64,000 bases of DNA, from positions 1-64,000 of the forward strand of contig CAYRNF010000009.1 of NCBI GenBank assembly GCA_964425695.1. Reading direction: 5' to 3'. Below the pieces are notes generated by a model. The model had not been told where the DNA came from. It saw only the letters and a program-made list of their open reading frames with translations, and searched no databases. The DNA comes from JAKPBU01 sp964425695. Its GTDB lineage: Bacteria; Pseudomonadota; Gammaproteobacteria; Xanthomonadales; Xanthomonadaceae. The position numbers were made by a program, and so were the translations under genes. Positions 1 to 8,458 of the stretch are shown here, in pieces; within the stretch, counting starts at the first letter, position 1; each line of letters starts with the position of its first letter.

Positions 1-1611
1 CAGGCCCGCATCGCCGGCGACGTGCAGGTGCTCGCCGCCGACGACATGCAGGGCCGCGAAGCCGGCACGCCCGGCTACGACAAGGCCGCCGACTACGTGG
101 CGCAGCGCATGCGCGCGATCGGCCTGCAGCCGGCCGGCGATGGCGGCACGTACTTCCAGCAGGTGCCGCTGCTGCAGGCCACGCGCCAGCAGGACGGCGC
201 GCGCCTGGCGGTGGTGCATCCGCAGCGCACGGTGGAGCTGCGCTTCAAGGACCAGTTCCTGCCGTCGCCCAACTACAACGCGCCGGCCAGCGAGGTCACC
301 GCGCCCGCGGTGTTCGTGGGCTTCGGCGTGCATGCGCCGGAGCTGCAGCACGACGATTTCGCGGCGCTGGACGTGCGCGGCAAGGTGGCGGTGCTGTTCA
401 ACGGCGCGCCCGCACGCTTCGGCGACGACCAGCGCGCCTTCCACAGCTCCAGCCGCGAGAAGCTGCGCGCGCTGGCCGAGCGCGGCGCGGTGGGCGCGGT
501 GTTCGTCAACACCACGCAGGACGAGGCGCGCAGCCCGTGGCAACGCAGTGCGGACGCCTGGCAGAAACCGGGCATGCGCCTGCGCGGCGCCGACGGCAAG
601 GGCCTGGACACGTTCCCGCAGCTCAAGGTGGTGGCCAGCGTGTCGGCCGCGGCGGCCGACCTGCTGTTCGAAGGCAGCGGGCGTTTCGCGTCCGAACTGT
701 TCAAGCAGGCCGAGGACGGCTCGCTGCGCGGCTTCGCGCTGCCGAACACGCTGGCGATGGCGGCGCGCACCCAAGTGCGCCCGGTGGAATCGCGTAACGT
801 CGCCGGACGCATCGCCGGCAGCGACCGCACGCTGGCCGCCGAACACGTGGTCTACACCGCGCACCTGGACCACGTGGGCGTGGGCACGCCGGTCAACGGC
901 GATGCGATCTACAACGGCGCGCTCGACAACGCGCTCGGGGTCTCGATCATGCTGGAAGCCGCGCGCGAGCTGGCCGCGGCGAAGCCGGCGCCGAAGCGCT
1001 CGCAGCTGTTCGTGGCGGTGACCGCGGAAGAAAAAGGCCTGCTGGGCGCGGAATGGTTCGCCGCGCATCCCACCGTGGACGGCCCGCTGGTGGCCAACAT
1101 CAATCTGGACATGCCGGTGCTGCTGGCGCCGAGCCTTGATGTGGTGCCGATCGGCGTGGAGCATTCCACGCTGAAGGCGGCGCTGGATACGGCGGCCGAG
1201 GACATCGGCGTGGCCCTGTCGCCCGATCCGTTCCCGGAGGAAGTGATCTTCGTGCGCAGCGACCAGTATCCGTTCATCCGTGCCGGCATTCCCGCCGTGT
1301 ACCTGATCAACGGCGTGATCAGCGCCGACGGCAAGCGCGACCCCAAGCTGGCCTTCACCAAGTTCCTGCGCGAGCATTACCACCAGCCCAGCGACCAGGC
1401 CGACCTGCCCATCGCCTGGGACGACGCGGCGCGCCTGGCCCGCCTCAACGCGCGCATCGGGCGGATCGTCGGCGACGCCGCGCAGCGGCCGCGGTGGAAC
1501 GCCGGCGACTTCTTCGGCGAACGCTTCGCGCCCGCGGCGCCTGCACGCGCCGCGGACAGCCCCGCGACGAAGATGCCGGCCTCCGACACGACCGAGGCCC
1601 GCACCCCATGA
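1..1611 (+). CDS. M28-family zinc metallopeptidase, 5' end outside window
   Basis: The frame is open from the first base, and a normal N-terminus with signal peptide is missing, so the gene starts before the window; the GTG at 22 is not a credible start. Counting from that GTG, a protease-associated domain lies at roughly residues 90-215, followed by an M28 catalytic domain. The zinc-binding and catalytic pattern is visible: AHLDH (about 280-284), LDNA (about 301), TAEEKG (about 335), NLDM (about 361) and a C-terminal HYHQPSDQ. Family members are exported aminopeptidases or carboxypeptidases that release amino acids from peptides. The stop overlaps the ATG of the next gene (ATGA), so the two are probably translationally coupled. 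The family call is secure; the substrate cannot be read from sequence. Confidence 0.92.
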   Translation, partial: QARIAGDVQVLAADDMQGREAGTPGYDKAADYVAQRMRAIGLQPAGDGGTYFQQVPLLQATRQQDGARLAVVHPQRTVELRFKDQFLPSPNYNAPASEVTAPAVFVGFGVHAPELQHDDFAALDVRGKVAVLFNGAPARFGDDQRAFHSSSREKLRALAERGAVGAVFVNTTQDEARSPWQRSADAWQKPGMRLRGADGKGLDTFPQLKVVASVSAAAADLLFEGSGRFASELFKQAEDGSLRGFALPNTLAMAARTQVRPVESRNVAGRIAGSDRTLAAEHVVYTAHLDHVGVGTPVNGDAIYNGALDNALGVSIMLEAARELAAAKPAPKRSQLFVAVTAEEKGLLGAEWFAAHPTVDGPLVANINLDMPVLLAPSLDVVPIGVEHSTLKAALDTAAEDIGVALSPDPFPEEVIFVRSDQYPFIRAGIPAVYLINGVISADGKRDPKLAFTKFLREHYHQPSDQADLPIAWDDAARLARLNARIGRIVGDAAQRPRWNAGDFFGERFAPAAPARAADSPATKMPASDTTEARTP

Positions 1612-1940
1612 TCCGCACTTCCACACTCGCCCTGCTCGGTACGCTGGCCCTGGCCGCCTGCACCACGGTGCCCTCCGCGGATGCGGACCTGCCCCAGGGC
1701 ACCAAGCGCTTTTCCGGCGCGGTGCAGGCGGTGGACGACGGCTGCTTCGCCGATGGCACCTGTTCGGTCACCGTGGACGGCATCGTGGTGGTCACCCTCA
1801 CCGGCTGGTCGCGCGACACCTGGGGCCAGCGCGACACAGAGCTTCAGGTGGGCGAACGCGTGGACGTGGCCTGCCGTCCCACGCCCGAGGGCTGCACGCT
1901 CAACGGCAACGCCGGCTACTACGTGCGCCGCGCGCGCTGA
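1608..1940 (+). CDS. Small exported lipoprotein, unknown function
   Basis: This 110-residue protein starts at an ATG overlapping the stop of the M28 peptidase gene. Residues 1-17 form a short signal sequence ending in a lipobox (LALAACTT), so Cys17 should be lipidated. The mature part is small, with two cysteine pairs (DDGCFADGTC and VACRPTPEGC), and looks like a compact beta-rich domain stabilised by disulfides. I do not recognise a named family. Its coupling to the peptidase suggests a shared role in the envelope, which is inference only. Confidence 0.8.
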   Translation: MIRTSTLALLGTLALAACTTVPSADADLPQGTKRFSGAVQAVDDGCFADGTCSVTVDGIVVVTLTGWSRDTWGQRDTELQVGERVDVACRPTPEGCTLNGNAGYYVRRAR

Positions 1941-1969
1941 CGGCCGCGACGGCGCGCCGACGGCGTGCG

Positions 1970-2440
1970 CTACGGCAGCGGCAGGCCGCGGTAGGCCTTG
2001 ACGGTGCGCAGCACGAAGCTGGAATTGACGTCGGCCACGCCGGACTGGTTGAGCAGCCGGTCCAGCAGGAACCGCGAGAAGTGGTCCAGGTCGCGCACCG
2101 CGACCTGCAGCAGGTAGTCCATGTCGCCGGTCAGCGCGTGGCAGGCGACGACTTCGTCCCACGCGTCGACCTGGCGCGCGAACGCGGCGACCGCTTCGGC
2201 ATCGTGGCGCGCCAGCTGCACGCGCACGAACGCCTGCAGCCCGATGCCCACCTTCTCCGGGTCCACCTCGGCGCGGTACCCGGCCAGCACGCCGTCCCGC
2301 TCCAGCCGCTGCACCCGGCGCAGGCAGGCCGAAGGCGACAGATGGACGCGCTCGGCCAGTTCGGCGTTGGTCTGGCGGCCGTTGCGCTGCAGCGCGGCCA
2401 GCAGCTGCAGATCGGTGCGGTCCAGCGGCGCTTCGGCCAT
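1970..2440 (-). CDS. Lrp/AsnC-family transcriptional regulator
   Basis: This 156-residue protein has the Lrp/AsnC layout. An N-terminal winged helix-turn-helix (about residues 5-60, with NAELAERVHLSPSACLRRV as the recognition region) is followed by an RAM/AsnC ligand-binding domain with the usual GDMDYLLQV core. The chosen ATG at 2440 gives an N-terminus (MAEAPLDRTDLQLL) typical of the family; longer in-frame starts run into the intergenic region. It is divergent from the phenylalanine hydroxylase gene, so it probably controls that gene and itself in response to an aromatic amino acid. That link is inferred from position. Confidence 0.93.
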   Translation of the reverse strand: MAEAPLDRTDLQLLAALQRNGRQTNAELAERVHLSPSACLRRVQRLERDGVLAGYRAEVDPEKVGIGLQAFVRVQLARHDAEAVAAFARQVDAWDEVVACHALTGDMDYLLQVAVRDLDHFSRFLLDRLLNQSGVADVNSSFVLRTVKAYRGLPLP

Positions 2441-2465
2441 TTCGGTCGCCCAAGGCGGGTTGGAT

Positions 2466-2478
2466 GCAAGAATCTTGC
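2466..2478. promoter_or_regulatory. Inverted repeat in lrp/phhA divergent region, possible Lrp operator
   Basis: The 13-bp sequence GCAAGA-A-TCTTGC is a perfect inverted repeat with a one-base centre. It lies 26 bp upstream of the Lrp-type start codon and about 85 bp upstream of phhA. A TATATT element at 2532-2537 could be the phhA -10 box, although no good -35 is visible. Lrp/AsnC regulators bind short palindromes of this size, so this is a candidate operator. The symmetry is seen directly; the function is inferred. Confidence 0.4.
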
Positions 2479-2563
2479 GCCCATGACGGCGCTGGCGGCA
2501 ACAACGCAACGCGCTTGCGCGCGGTGGCGCCTATATTGGAGCGTCGCTTCCGGGGATCACGCC

Positions 2564-3451
2564 ATGAACCAGCCACGCCGCGTCGAGAACCTGCACACCG
2601 ACAAGGGTAAGGTTCCCGTCTACGCCACCGGCGTGGTCGAGCAGCCCTGGGACGACTACAGCGCCACCGACCACGACGTCTGGCGCCAGCTGTACCAGCG
2701 CCAGCGCGAGCTGCTGGTGGGCCGCGCCGCCGACGAGTTCCTGGCCGCCCAGGACGCCATGGGCATGACGCCCGATGCGATCCCGAAGTTCGCCGACATG
2801 AACGCCGCGCTGGGCGCCGCGACCGGCTGGCAGCTGATCGGGGTGGAAGGGCTGCTGCCGGAACTGGACTTCTTCGACCACCTGGCCAACCGCCGCTTCC
2901 CGGTGACCTGGTGGATCCGCCGCCCCGACCAGGTGGATTACATCGAGGAACCCGACCTGTTCCACGACCTGTTCGGGCACGTGCCGCTGCTGATGAACCC
3001 GCTGTTCGCCGACTACATGCAGGCCTACGGCCGCGGCGGGGTGAAGGCGCACGGCATCGGCGAACACGCCCTGCAGCAGCTCACCCGGCTGTACTGGTAC
3101 ACGGTCGAATTCGGCCTGATCCGGCAGAAGGACGGCCTGCGCATCTACGGCAGCGGCATCGTGTCGTCCAAGGGCGAGAGCATCCATTCGCTGGAGAGCG
3201 ACGCCCCCAACCGCATCGGCTTCGACCTGGAGCGGATCATGCGCACCCGCTACCGCATCGATACCTACCAGAAGACCTACTTCGTGATCGACAGCTTCGC
3301 GCAGCTGATCGAGGCCACCGCGCCCGATTTCACCCCCATCTACGCGCGCGTGGCCAGCCAGGCGGCGATCCCGGCAGGCGACGTGCTGGACGGCGACCGG
3401 GTGCTCCACCGCGGTACCGGGGCAGGCTGGGCCACCGACGCCGACGCCTGA
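2564..3451 (+). CDS. phhA: Phenylalanine 4-monooxygenase
   Basis: This 295-residue protein is the monomeric bacterial type of aromatic amino acid hydroxylase. It converts phenylalanine to tyrosine using tetrahydropterin, O2 and non-haem iron. The iron ligands are visible as the two histidines of LFHDLFGHVP (about residues 130-139) and the glutamate of YWYTVEFGL. There is no N-terminal regulatory ACT domain, as expected for bacterial enzymes. The ATG at 2564 follows a purine-rich GGGGATCACGCC stretch. The divergent Lrp-type regulator is the likely controller. No pterin recycling enzyme is next to it. Confidence 0.97.
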   Translation: MNQPRRVENLHTDKGKVPVYATGVVEQPWDDYSATDHDVWRQLYQRQRELLVGRAADEFLAAQDAMGMTPDAIPKFADMNAALGAATGWQLIGVEGLLPELDFFDHLANRRFPVTWWIRRPDQVDYIEEPDLFHDLFGHVPLLMNPLFADYMQAYGRGGVKAHGIGEHALQQLTRLYWYTVEFGLIRQKDGLRIYGSGIVSSKGESIHSLESDAPNRIGFDLERIMRTRYRIDTYQKTYFVIDSFAQLIEATAPDFTPIYARVASQAAIPAGDVLDGDRVLHRGTGAGWATDADA

Positions 3452-3536
3452 TCCGCGGCCGGGCAGGCCCCGGCGCACTCACCCTGCGGTCACGCGGCCG
3501 CGCCAATGATCGGCCGGCGCTTCCCGGGCGGACCCC

Positions 3537-3869
3537 ATGCACGCTTCCCACACCACTCCTGCCAACGCGGGCACCGGCGACGAGATCGCCCTGGCCCTGG
3601 ATCGGCTGGACCTGCTGCTGGCCGGCATCCGCCGCGATGCGGGCAACGGCGCGTGGCCGGAGTACGAACGCGGCCTGGCCGCGTGCCTGCGGGTGCTGCG
3701 CGCGCTGGGTGCGGATGCGGGCGATGTCACCCGGGACCTGGCCGACGCGGCGCGCAGTGCGCTGGAAACCGCGCAACCGGAAGCGCCGCTGCGCATGCTC
3801 GACGTGTCGCGCCAGTCGCTCGGCGCCGCGCTGCGCCAGGCGCAGTGGGCCCCGCGCAAGGCCGCCTGA
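3537..3869 (+). CDS. Hypothetical small helical protein
   Basis: This 110-residue protein has no signal peptide or membrane segment. Its composition (many Ala, Leu and Arg) suggests an all-helical soluble protein. Codon use matches its neighbours, with strong G/C in third positions, which supports real coding. It lies 85 bp downstream of phhA on the same strand and could be co-transcribed. I do not recognise the family. The region from 3870 to 4020 between it and the convergent kinase gene holds nothing I can identify. Confidence 0.6.
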   Translation: MHASHTTPANAGTGDEIALALDRLDLLLAGIRRDAGNGAWPEYERGLAACLRVLRALGADAGDVTRDLADAARSALETAQPEAPLRMLDVSRQSLGAALRQAQWAPRKAA

Positions 3870-4020
3870 GCGGCGAGTCCCCGAAAGCCTGGCAAGCGCG
3901 CCGCGCCTTGCGCGCGGCACAGCCCCGCTTGTGCACGTTGCGCCCCGCGCCGGACTGCATGCCGGACTGCCTGGAAGCCCGTAGCTCGCGGCGCAGCGCG
4001 CGTGCGCCCGCTGCCGGCGA

Positions 4021-6117
4021 TCACCCCAGCGATGCGATCGCCGCCGCCAGCTCGCCCTGGCGGAAGGGCTTGTCGATGCGCGGCACGCCGGCGGCCTCGA
4101 CCGCGGAGTAGCCGCTCATGAGCAGCACGCGCAATTCCGGCTGCAGCGCGCGCACGCGTCGCAGCAGGGCGACGCCGTTCATGCCGGACATCTGGTAGTC
4201 GGTAAGCAGCAGGCCGATCCCGTGCGTGCGCGCCAGCAGTTCCAGCGCCTCCTCGCCGGAACCGGCTTCGATCACCTGGTGGCCCAGGGCACGCAGCATG
4301 AAGCCCACGCTGCGGCGGACCAGCGCCTCGTCGTCCACCAGCAACACGGTCATCCCGCCGCGGCGCGGCTGCGACTCCGCATCGCCGTCCGCTGCGCGCG
4401 CGACGCTGCCCTCGCACACCGGCAGCCACAACGTGGCGGTGGTGCCGGCGCCCGGCGCGCTGTCCAGGGTGAGCGCACCGCCGGACTGCGCCGCCAGGCC
4501 ATGCACCATCGACAGGCCCAGCCCGGTGCCGCGCCCGACCTCCTTGGTGGAGTAGAACGGCTCCACCGCGCGGCGCAGGGTTTCGGCGTCCATGCCCTCG
4601 CCCTGGTCGCGCACGCGCAGGCGCACGAAGTCGCCGGCGCGGCCGGACAGCGGCGGCGGCGCGTCGCCGGCATCGCGCCGGCGCGCCTCGATCTCCAGCA
4701 CGCCGCCGTCGGGCATGGCGTCGCGCGCATTGACCGCCAGGTTGAGGATCGCCAGTTCGAGCTGGTTGGGATCCACGCGGACTTCCGGCAGGTCCGCGGG
4801 CACGTCGATGCGCACGTCGATGTGCGCGCCGATGCTGCGGCTGACCAGACCGTGCATGTCGCGCAGCAGCGCGCCCATGTCCACGCTGCGCGGCGCCAGG
4901 TGCTGGCGGCGCGCGAACGAGAGCAGGCGTGAGATCAGCATGCGCGACCCCTCGGCCGCCTTCTGCCCGTCTTCCACCAGTTCCAGCAGGTCCGGCGCGA
5001 TGCCCGGCTCGCGGCGGATCATGTCCAGCGCGGTCACGATGGGCGTCAGCAGGTTGTTGAAGTCGTGCGCCACGCCACCGGTGAGCTGGCCCAGGGTCTC
5101 GAGCTTCTGCATCTCGTGCACCTGCGCGAGCGCGGCGTGCTGCTCGGCCACCGCCTGCTCGACCCGCTGGTGCAGCTCGCGGTTGAGCCGCTGCAGTTCG
5201 TCCTGCTGGCGGCGCAGCTCGGTGACGTCGGTATGCACGCCCACCCACTCGCGGATGCCGCCGTCGGCGTACTTGCTGGGCACCGCGCGGATCGCGAAAT
5301 GCCGCCACTGTCCGTCGTGGCGGCGCACGCGGTGCTCGAACTCGAACGTGCCCGCGTCGGCCAGCGCGCGCTGCCAGGCGTCGATGGTGGGCTGCGCATC
5401 GTCCGGATGCACCGCCGCGGCCCAGCCGTAGCCTTCGTATTCGGCCTGCGTCTGCCCGGTCAGCGCCGCCCACCCGGGCTGTTCGCCGGTCATGCGGCCG
5501 CTGGCGTCGTTGGTCCACAGCACGCCTTCCATGGCCTCCACCGCGGCGCGGAACCGGCGTTCGCTCGCGCGCAGGTCGGTTTCCGCGCGCCTGCGCTCCA
5601 CGGTGGCGCGCACGCGCTCGGCCACTTCGCGGGTGAGCAGCAGTTCCTCGTCGCTCCACTCGCGCGCGTGCGCGTCGTTGAGGAACAGCAGGGCCACGAA
5701 GCCGCCCTGCTCCACCACCGGCATGTTCACGAACGAGCGCGCGCTGATCGCGATCAGCGCATCGGCGGCGACGGCCGTGCGCGGGTCCCGTACCGCGTCG
5801 GTCACGGTCGCGGTGCGGCCGGCCTTGAGGTCGTCGATGTAGCTGCCGAAGTCGCGGAAGCGCAGCGTGCCGGCGATGCTGGCGATGCCCGGCGCGTTCC
5901 AGTCGCGGGCGATGGTGATGGTTTCCTCGGCCAGGTCGATGGTGCCGTAGCCGGCGCGGCTCACGCCGAGCGCGCGCCCCAGCACTTCGGCGGCGGTGTA
6001 GGCGATGTCGTCCGGATCGGTCAGGTCGCGCAGGCAGACCGCCAGGGTGGACAGCACCGCATTGCGCGATGGAGCCGCCTCCATCGTCGCGTCTGGTGGC
6101 AAGCCCGCATCGGACAT
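4021..6117 (-). CDS. Hybrid sensor histidine kinase (GAF-PAS-HisKA-HATPase-REC)
   Basis: This 698-residue kinase has no transmembrane segment and should be cytoplasmic. Domains in order are an N-terminal GAF-like domain (about 15-180), a PAS/PAC domain (about 200-320), and a coiled-coil linker. A HisKA dimerisation helix follows with the phospho-accepting His in TGGVAHDFNNLL. The HATPase domain shows NLAVNARDAM (N box) and a GTGLGLSMVHG motif. A C-terminal receiver domain carries LLVDDEALV and the phospho-acceptor Asp in LLLTDYQMSG. The start at 6117 is preceded by GGGGAG. Hybrid kinases of this kind pass phosphate to a separate Hpt protein, and none is encoded next to it. The signal is unknown. 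Confidence 0.92.
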   Translation of the reverse strand: MSDAGLPPDATMEAAPSRNAVLSTLAVCLRDLTDPDDIAYTAAEVLGRALGVSRAGYGTIDLAEETITIARDWNAPGIASIAGTLRFRDFGSYIDDLKAGRTATVTDAVRDPRTAVAADALIAISARSFVNMPVVEQGGFVALLFLNDAHAREWSDEELLLTREVAERVRATVERRRAETDLRASERRFRAAVEAMEGVLWTNDASGRMTGEQPGWAALTGQTQAEYEGYGWAAAVHPDDAQPTIDAWQRALADAGTFEFEHRVRRHDGQWRHFAIRAVPSKYADGGIREWVGVHTDVTELRRQQDELQRLNRELHQRVEQAVAEQHAALAQVHEMQKLETLGQLTGGVAHDFNNLLTPIVTALDMIRREPGIAPDLLELVEDGQKAAEGSRMLISRLLSFARRQHLAPRSVDMGALLRDMHGLVSRSIGAHIDVRIDVPADLPEVRVDPNQLELAILNLAVNARDAMPDGGVLEIEARRRDAGDAPPPLSGRAGDFVRLRVRDQGEGMDAETLRRAVEPFYSTKEVGRGTGLGLSMVHGLAAQSGGALTLDSAPGAGTTATLWLPVCEGSVARAADGDAESQPRRGGMTVLLVDDEALVRRSVGFMLRALGHQVIEAGSGEEALELLARTHGIGLLLTDYQMSGMNGVALLRRVRALQPELRVLLMSGYSAVEAAGVPRIDKPFRQGELAAAIASLG

Positions 6118-6248
6118 GGCGCTCCCCGCCCGGTCGCGTCCGGGAACGCGATGGTCTGGCGCAGCACGCCGGGTGTCAACGCCCGCAGGCTGGCCCGGCG
6201 CCGCCGCCTGCGGCGACAATGGCCACCCGACCCGCTCCGCCCCAGACC

Positions 6249-7307
6249 ATGCCGACGCCGCCCGCGACCCCCTGCGCCCTGACCCGCTTCCTGATCGAGG
6301 AACAACGCGCCGGCCGCGTCAATGCCGACCTGCGCCTGCTGATCGAGGTGGTGGCGCGCGCGTGCAAGTCGATCTCCATCGCGGTGGGCAAGGGCGCGCT
6401 GGGAGGCGTGCTGGGCGACGCCGGCGAGGCCGGGGCCGCCAGCATCAACGTGCAAGGCGAGGCGCAGAAGAAGCTCGACGTGCTCAGCAACGAGATCCTG
6501 CTGGAAGCCAACGCCTGGGGCGGGCACCTGGCGGGGCTGGCGTCCGAGGAGATGGACTGCTCGCACCCGATCCCGGATGCGTACCCGCGCGGCAACTACC
6601 TGCTGCTGTTCGATCCGCTGGACGGCTCGTCCAACATCGACGTCAACATCTCGGTGGGCACCATCTTCTCGGTGCTGCGCTGCCCGGACGGCGTCACCAG
6701 CCCGTGCGACGAGCACTTCCTGCAGCCGGGCACCGCGCAGGTGGCCGCCGGCTACTGCACCTACGGGCCCAGCACCATGCTGGTGCTGACGGTGGGCAAC
6801 GGCACGCACGCGTTCACCCTGGACCGCGAGGTCGGCAGCTTCGTGCTGACCACGCGCGGCATGCGCATCCCGGAGGAGACGAAGGAGTTCGCTGTCAACA
6901 TGTCCAACCAGCGTTTCTGGGAAGCGCCGATGCAGGCCTACGTGGGCGACCTGCTGGCCGGCAGGGAAGGGCCGCGCGGCAAGGATTTCAACATGCGCTG
7001 GGTCGCCAGCATGGTCGCCGACGTGCACCGCATCCTGACCCGCGGCGGGATCTTCAGCTATCCGCTGGACAGCAAGTGCGCGGCCAAGGGCGGCAAGCTG
7101 CGCCTGATGTACGAGGCCAACCCCATGGCGCTGCTGGTCGAACAGGCCGGCGGCGCGGCCAGCACCGGGCGCCAGCGCATGCTCGAGGTGCAGCCCACGG
7201 GCCTGCACCAGCGCGTGCCGGTGTTCCTGGGATCCAAGGCGGAAGTCGAGGCGGCCGAGCGCTACCACCGCGAACACGACACACGCCACGACGGACTGGC
7301 GGCTTGA
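6249..7307 (+). CDS. fbp: Fructose-1,6-bisphosphatase, class 1
   Basis: This 352-residue enzyme hydrolyses fructose 1,6-bisphosphate to fructose 6-phosphate in gluconeogenesis. The metal- and substrate-binding signature FDPLDGSSNIDVN is intact, as are GNVQGEAQKKLDVL-like and ASEEMD motifs near the N-terminus. The ATG at 6249 gives the expected N-terminus (short leader, then LTRFLIEEQ); an in-frame ATG at 6219 is also possible. The stop overlaps the TTG start of the following oxygenase gene. Confidence 0.96.
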   Translation: MPTPPATPCALTRFLIEEQRAGRVNADLRLLIEVVARACKSISIAVGKGALGGVLGDAGEAGAASINVQGEAQKKLDVLSNEILLEANAWGGHLAGLASEEMDCSHPIPDAYPRGNYLLLFDPLDGSSNIDVNISVGTIFSVLRCPDGVTSPCDEHFLQPGTAQVAAGYCTYGPSTMLVLTVGNGTHAFTLDREVGSFVLTTRGMRIPEETKEFAVNMSNQRFWEAPMQAYVGDLLAGREGPRGKDFNMRWVASMVADVHRILTRGGIFSYPLDSKCAAKGGKLRLMYEANPMALLVEQAGGAASTGRQRMLEVQPTGLHQRVPVFLGSKAEVEAAERYHREHDTRHDGLAA

Positions 7308-8011
7308 GCGCCGCGGACTTCATCGAAGTCACCCCGCGCGCGCTGTCCGCCGAGCACTGCGCGGCCATCGTCGCGCGGCTGCGCGAGCACGCCGCGGCGC
7401 TGCAGCCCGGACGCGTGGGCGGCGGGGTCTTCCCCGACCTCAAGCACAGCCGCGACCTGCACATCACCGGCAACGCCGCGTGGCAGGACGTGGAGCAGGC
7501 GCTGAACCAGGCGGTCTACCAGGGCCTGCTGGCCTACCTGCGCAAGTACCCGCAGGCGCTGATCGCGCCGCTGATGCTGCAGACCCCCGGCGCCGACGGG
7601 CAGCTGCGGCGCCTGGCGGCCGGGGATTTCCCGGGCATGGCCGACGCGGCGCTGGGCGAGCTGGTCCAGGTGTGCCTGCGGCCGGGCGGCATCAACCTGC
7701 AGTGGTACCAGGCCGACCAGGGCGGGTACCCGTACTGGCACTGCGAGCTGTACCCGCGCGACGCCGGCGCCGAAACCCTGCACCGGCACCTGCTGTGGAC
7801 GATCTACCTCAACGACGGCTTCGACGACGGCGAGACCGAGTTCCTGTTCCAGCAGCGCAAGGTCGCACCGCGCACCGGCGACCTGTTGATCGCGCCGACC
7901 GCCTTCACCCACACCCACCGCGGCAACCGGCCGCGCGGCGGCGACAAGTTCATCGCCACCAGCTGGATCCTGTTCCAGCGCGCCGACCAGCTGTACGCCG
8001 GGCAGGGCTGA
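7304..8011 (+). CDS. 2-oxoglutarate/Fe(II)-dependent oxygenase (prolyl 4-hydroxylase-like)
   Basis: This 235-residue protein reads from a TTG at 7304 that overlaps the fbp stop (TTGA); no ATG or GTG lies close enough to be a better start. The C-terminal half looks like a 2OG-Fe(II) dioxygenase jelly roll. A WHCEL segment could provide the first His/acid ligand pair, YLNDGFDDGETEF is typical of the core, and FTHTHRGNRP carries the distal His and a 2OG-binding basic residue. The substrate is unknown. The start overlap suggests translational coupling to gluconeogenic fbp, though a functional link is not evident. Confidence 0.82.
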   Translation: MSAADFIEVTPRALSAEHCAAIVARLREHAAALQPGRVGGGVFPDLKHSRDLHITGNAAWQDVEQALNQAVYQGLLAYLRKYPQALIAPLMLQTPGADGQLRRLAAGDFPGMADAALGELVQVCLRPGGINLQWYQADQGGYPYWHCELYPRDAGAETLHRHLLWTIYLNDGFDDGETEFLFQQRKVAPRTGDLLIAPTAFTHTHRGNRPRGGDKFIATSWILFQRADQLYAGQG

Positions 8012-8018
8012 GCCGGTG

Positions 8019-8039
8019 CGCGCCGGTCACTCCGGCGCG
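8019..8039. terminator. Possible bidirectional terminator between convergent genes
   Basis: CGCGCCGG-TCACT-CCGGCGCG forms an 8-bp perfect stem with a five-base loop between the oxygenase gene and the convergent receiver gene, overlapping the end of the latter. There is no T-run on either side, so intrinsic termination would be weak. Confidence 0.3.
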
Positions 8040-8458
8040 TGGTTGAGCACCAGCCAGTACATGCCGACCTGCTGCACCGCCCACACGAAGCGTTCGAAGT
8101 CCACCGGCTTGCGGATGTAGCTGTTGGCGCCCAGCGCGTAGCTGGCGTCCACGTCGAACGGTTCGGTGCTGGTGGTCAGCACCACCACCGGCAGCTTGTG
8201 GGTGGCCTCGTCGGCGCGGATCGCCTCCAGCACCTCGCGCCCATCCACCTTGGGCAGGTTGAGGTCGAGCAGCACGATGGCCGGGAGCCGGGCGCCGGCA
8301 CGGTGCGCGTAGGCGCCGCGCGCGAACAGGTAATCCAGCGCCTGCGCGCCATCGCCCACCACCTCCAGCCGGTCGTCCAGCCCGGCCTCGGCGAACGCGA
8401 TGCGGGTCAGCTCGACGTCGTCGGGATTGTCCTCGACCAGCAGGATGTCCTTATCCAT
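8027..8458 (-). CDS. Single-domain response regulator (Rcp1-type receiver)
   Basis: This 143-residue protein is a lone receiver domain with no output domain. The acidic pair lies in LLVEDNPDD, the phospho-acceptor Asp in IVLLDLNLPKVDG, the conserved Thr in VVVLTTST and the Lys in SYIRKPVDF. The extended beta3-alpha3 loop is typical of receivers that work with bacteriophytochrome-like kinases. Its ATG lies just upstream of the stop of the kinase gene (8-base overlap), so kinase and receiver form one operon and almost certainly one two-component system. Confidence 0.93.
   Translation of the reverse strand: MDKDILLVEDNPDDVELTRIAFAEAGLDDRLEVVGDGAQALDYLFARGAYAHRAGARLPAIVLLDLNLPKVDGREVLEAIRADEATHKLPVVVLTTSTEPFDVDASYALGANSYIRKPVDFERFVWAVQQVGMYWLVLNHAPE

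Noticed and set aside
841..900. CACGTG sequences elsewhere (for example near 847 and 887, 23029, 25286) as further parS sites
   Set aside because: They lack the flanking TGTT and AACA parts of the 16-bp palindrome.
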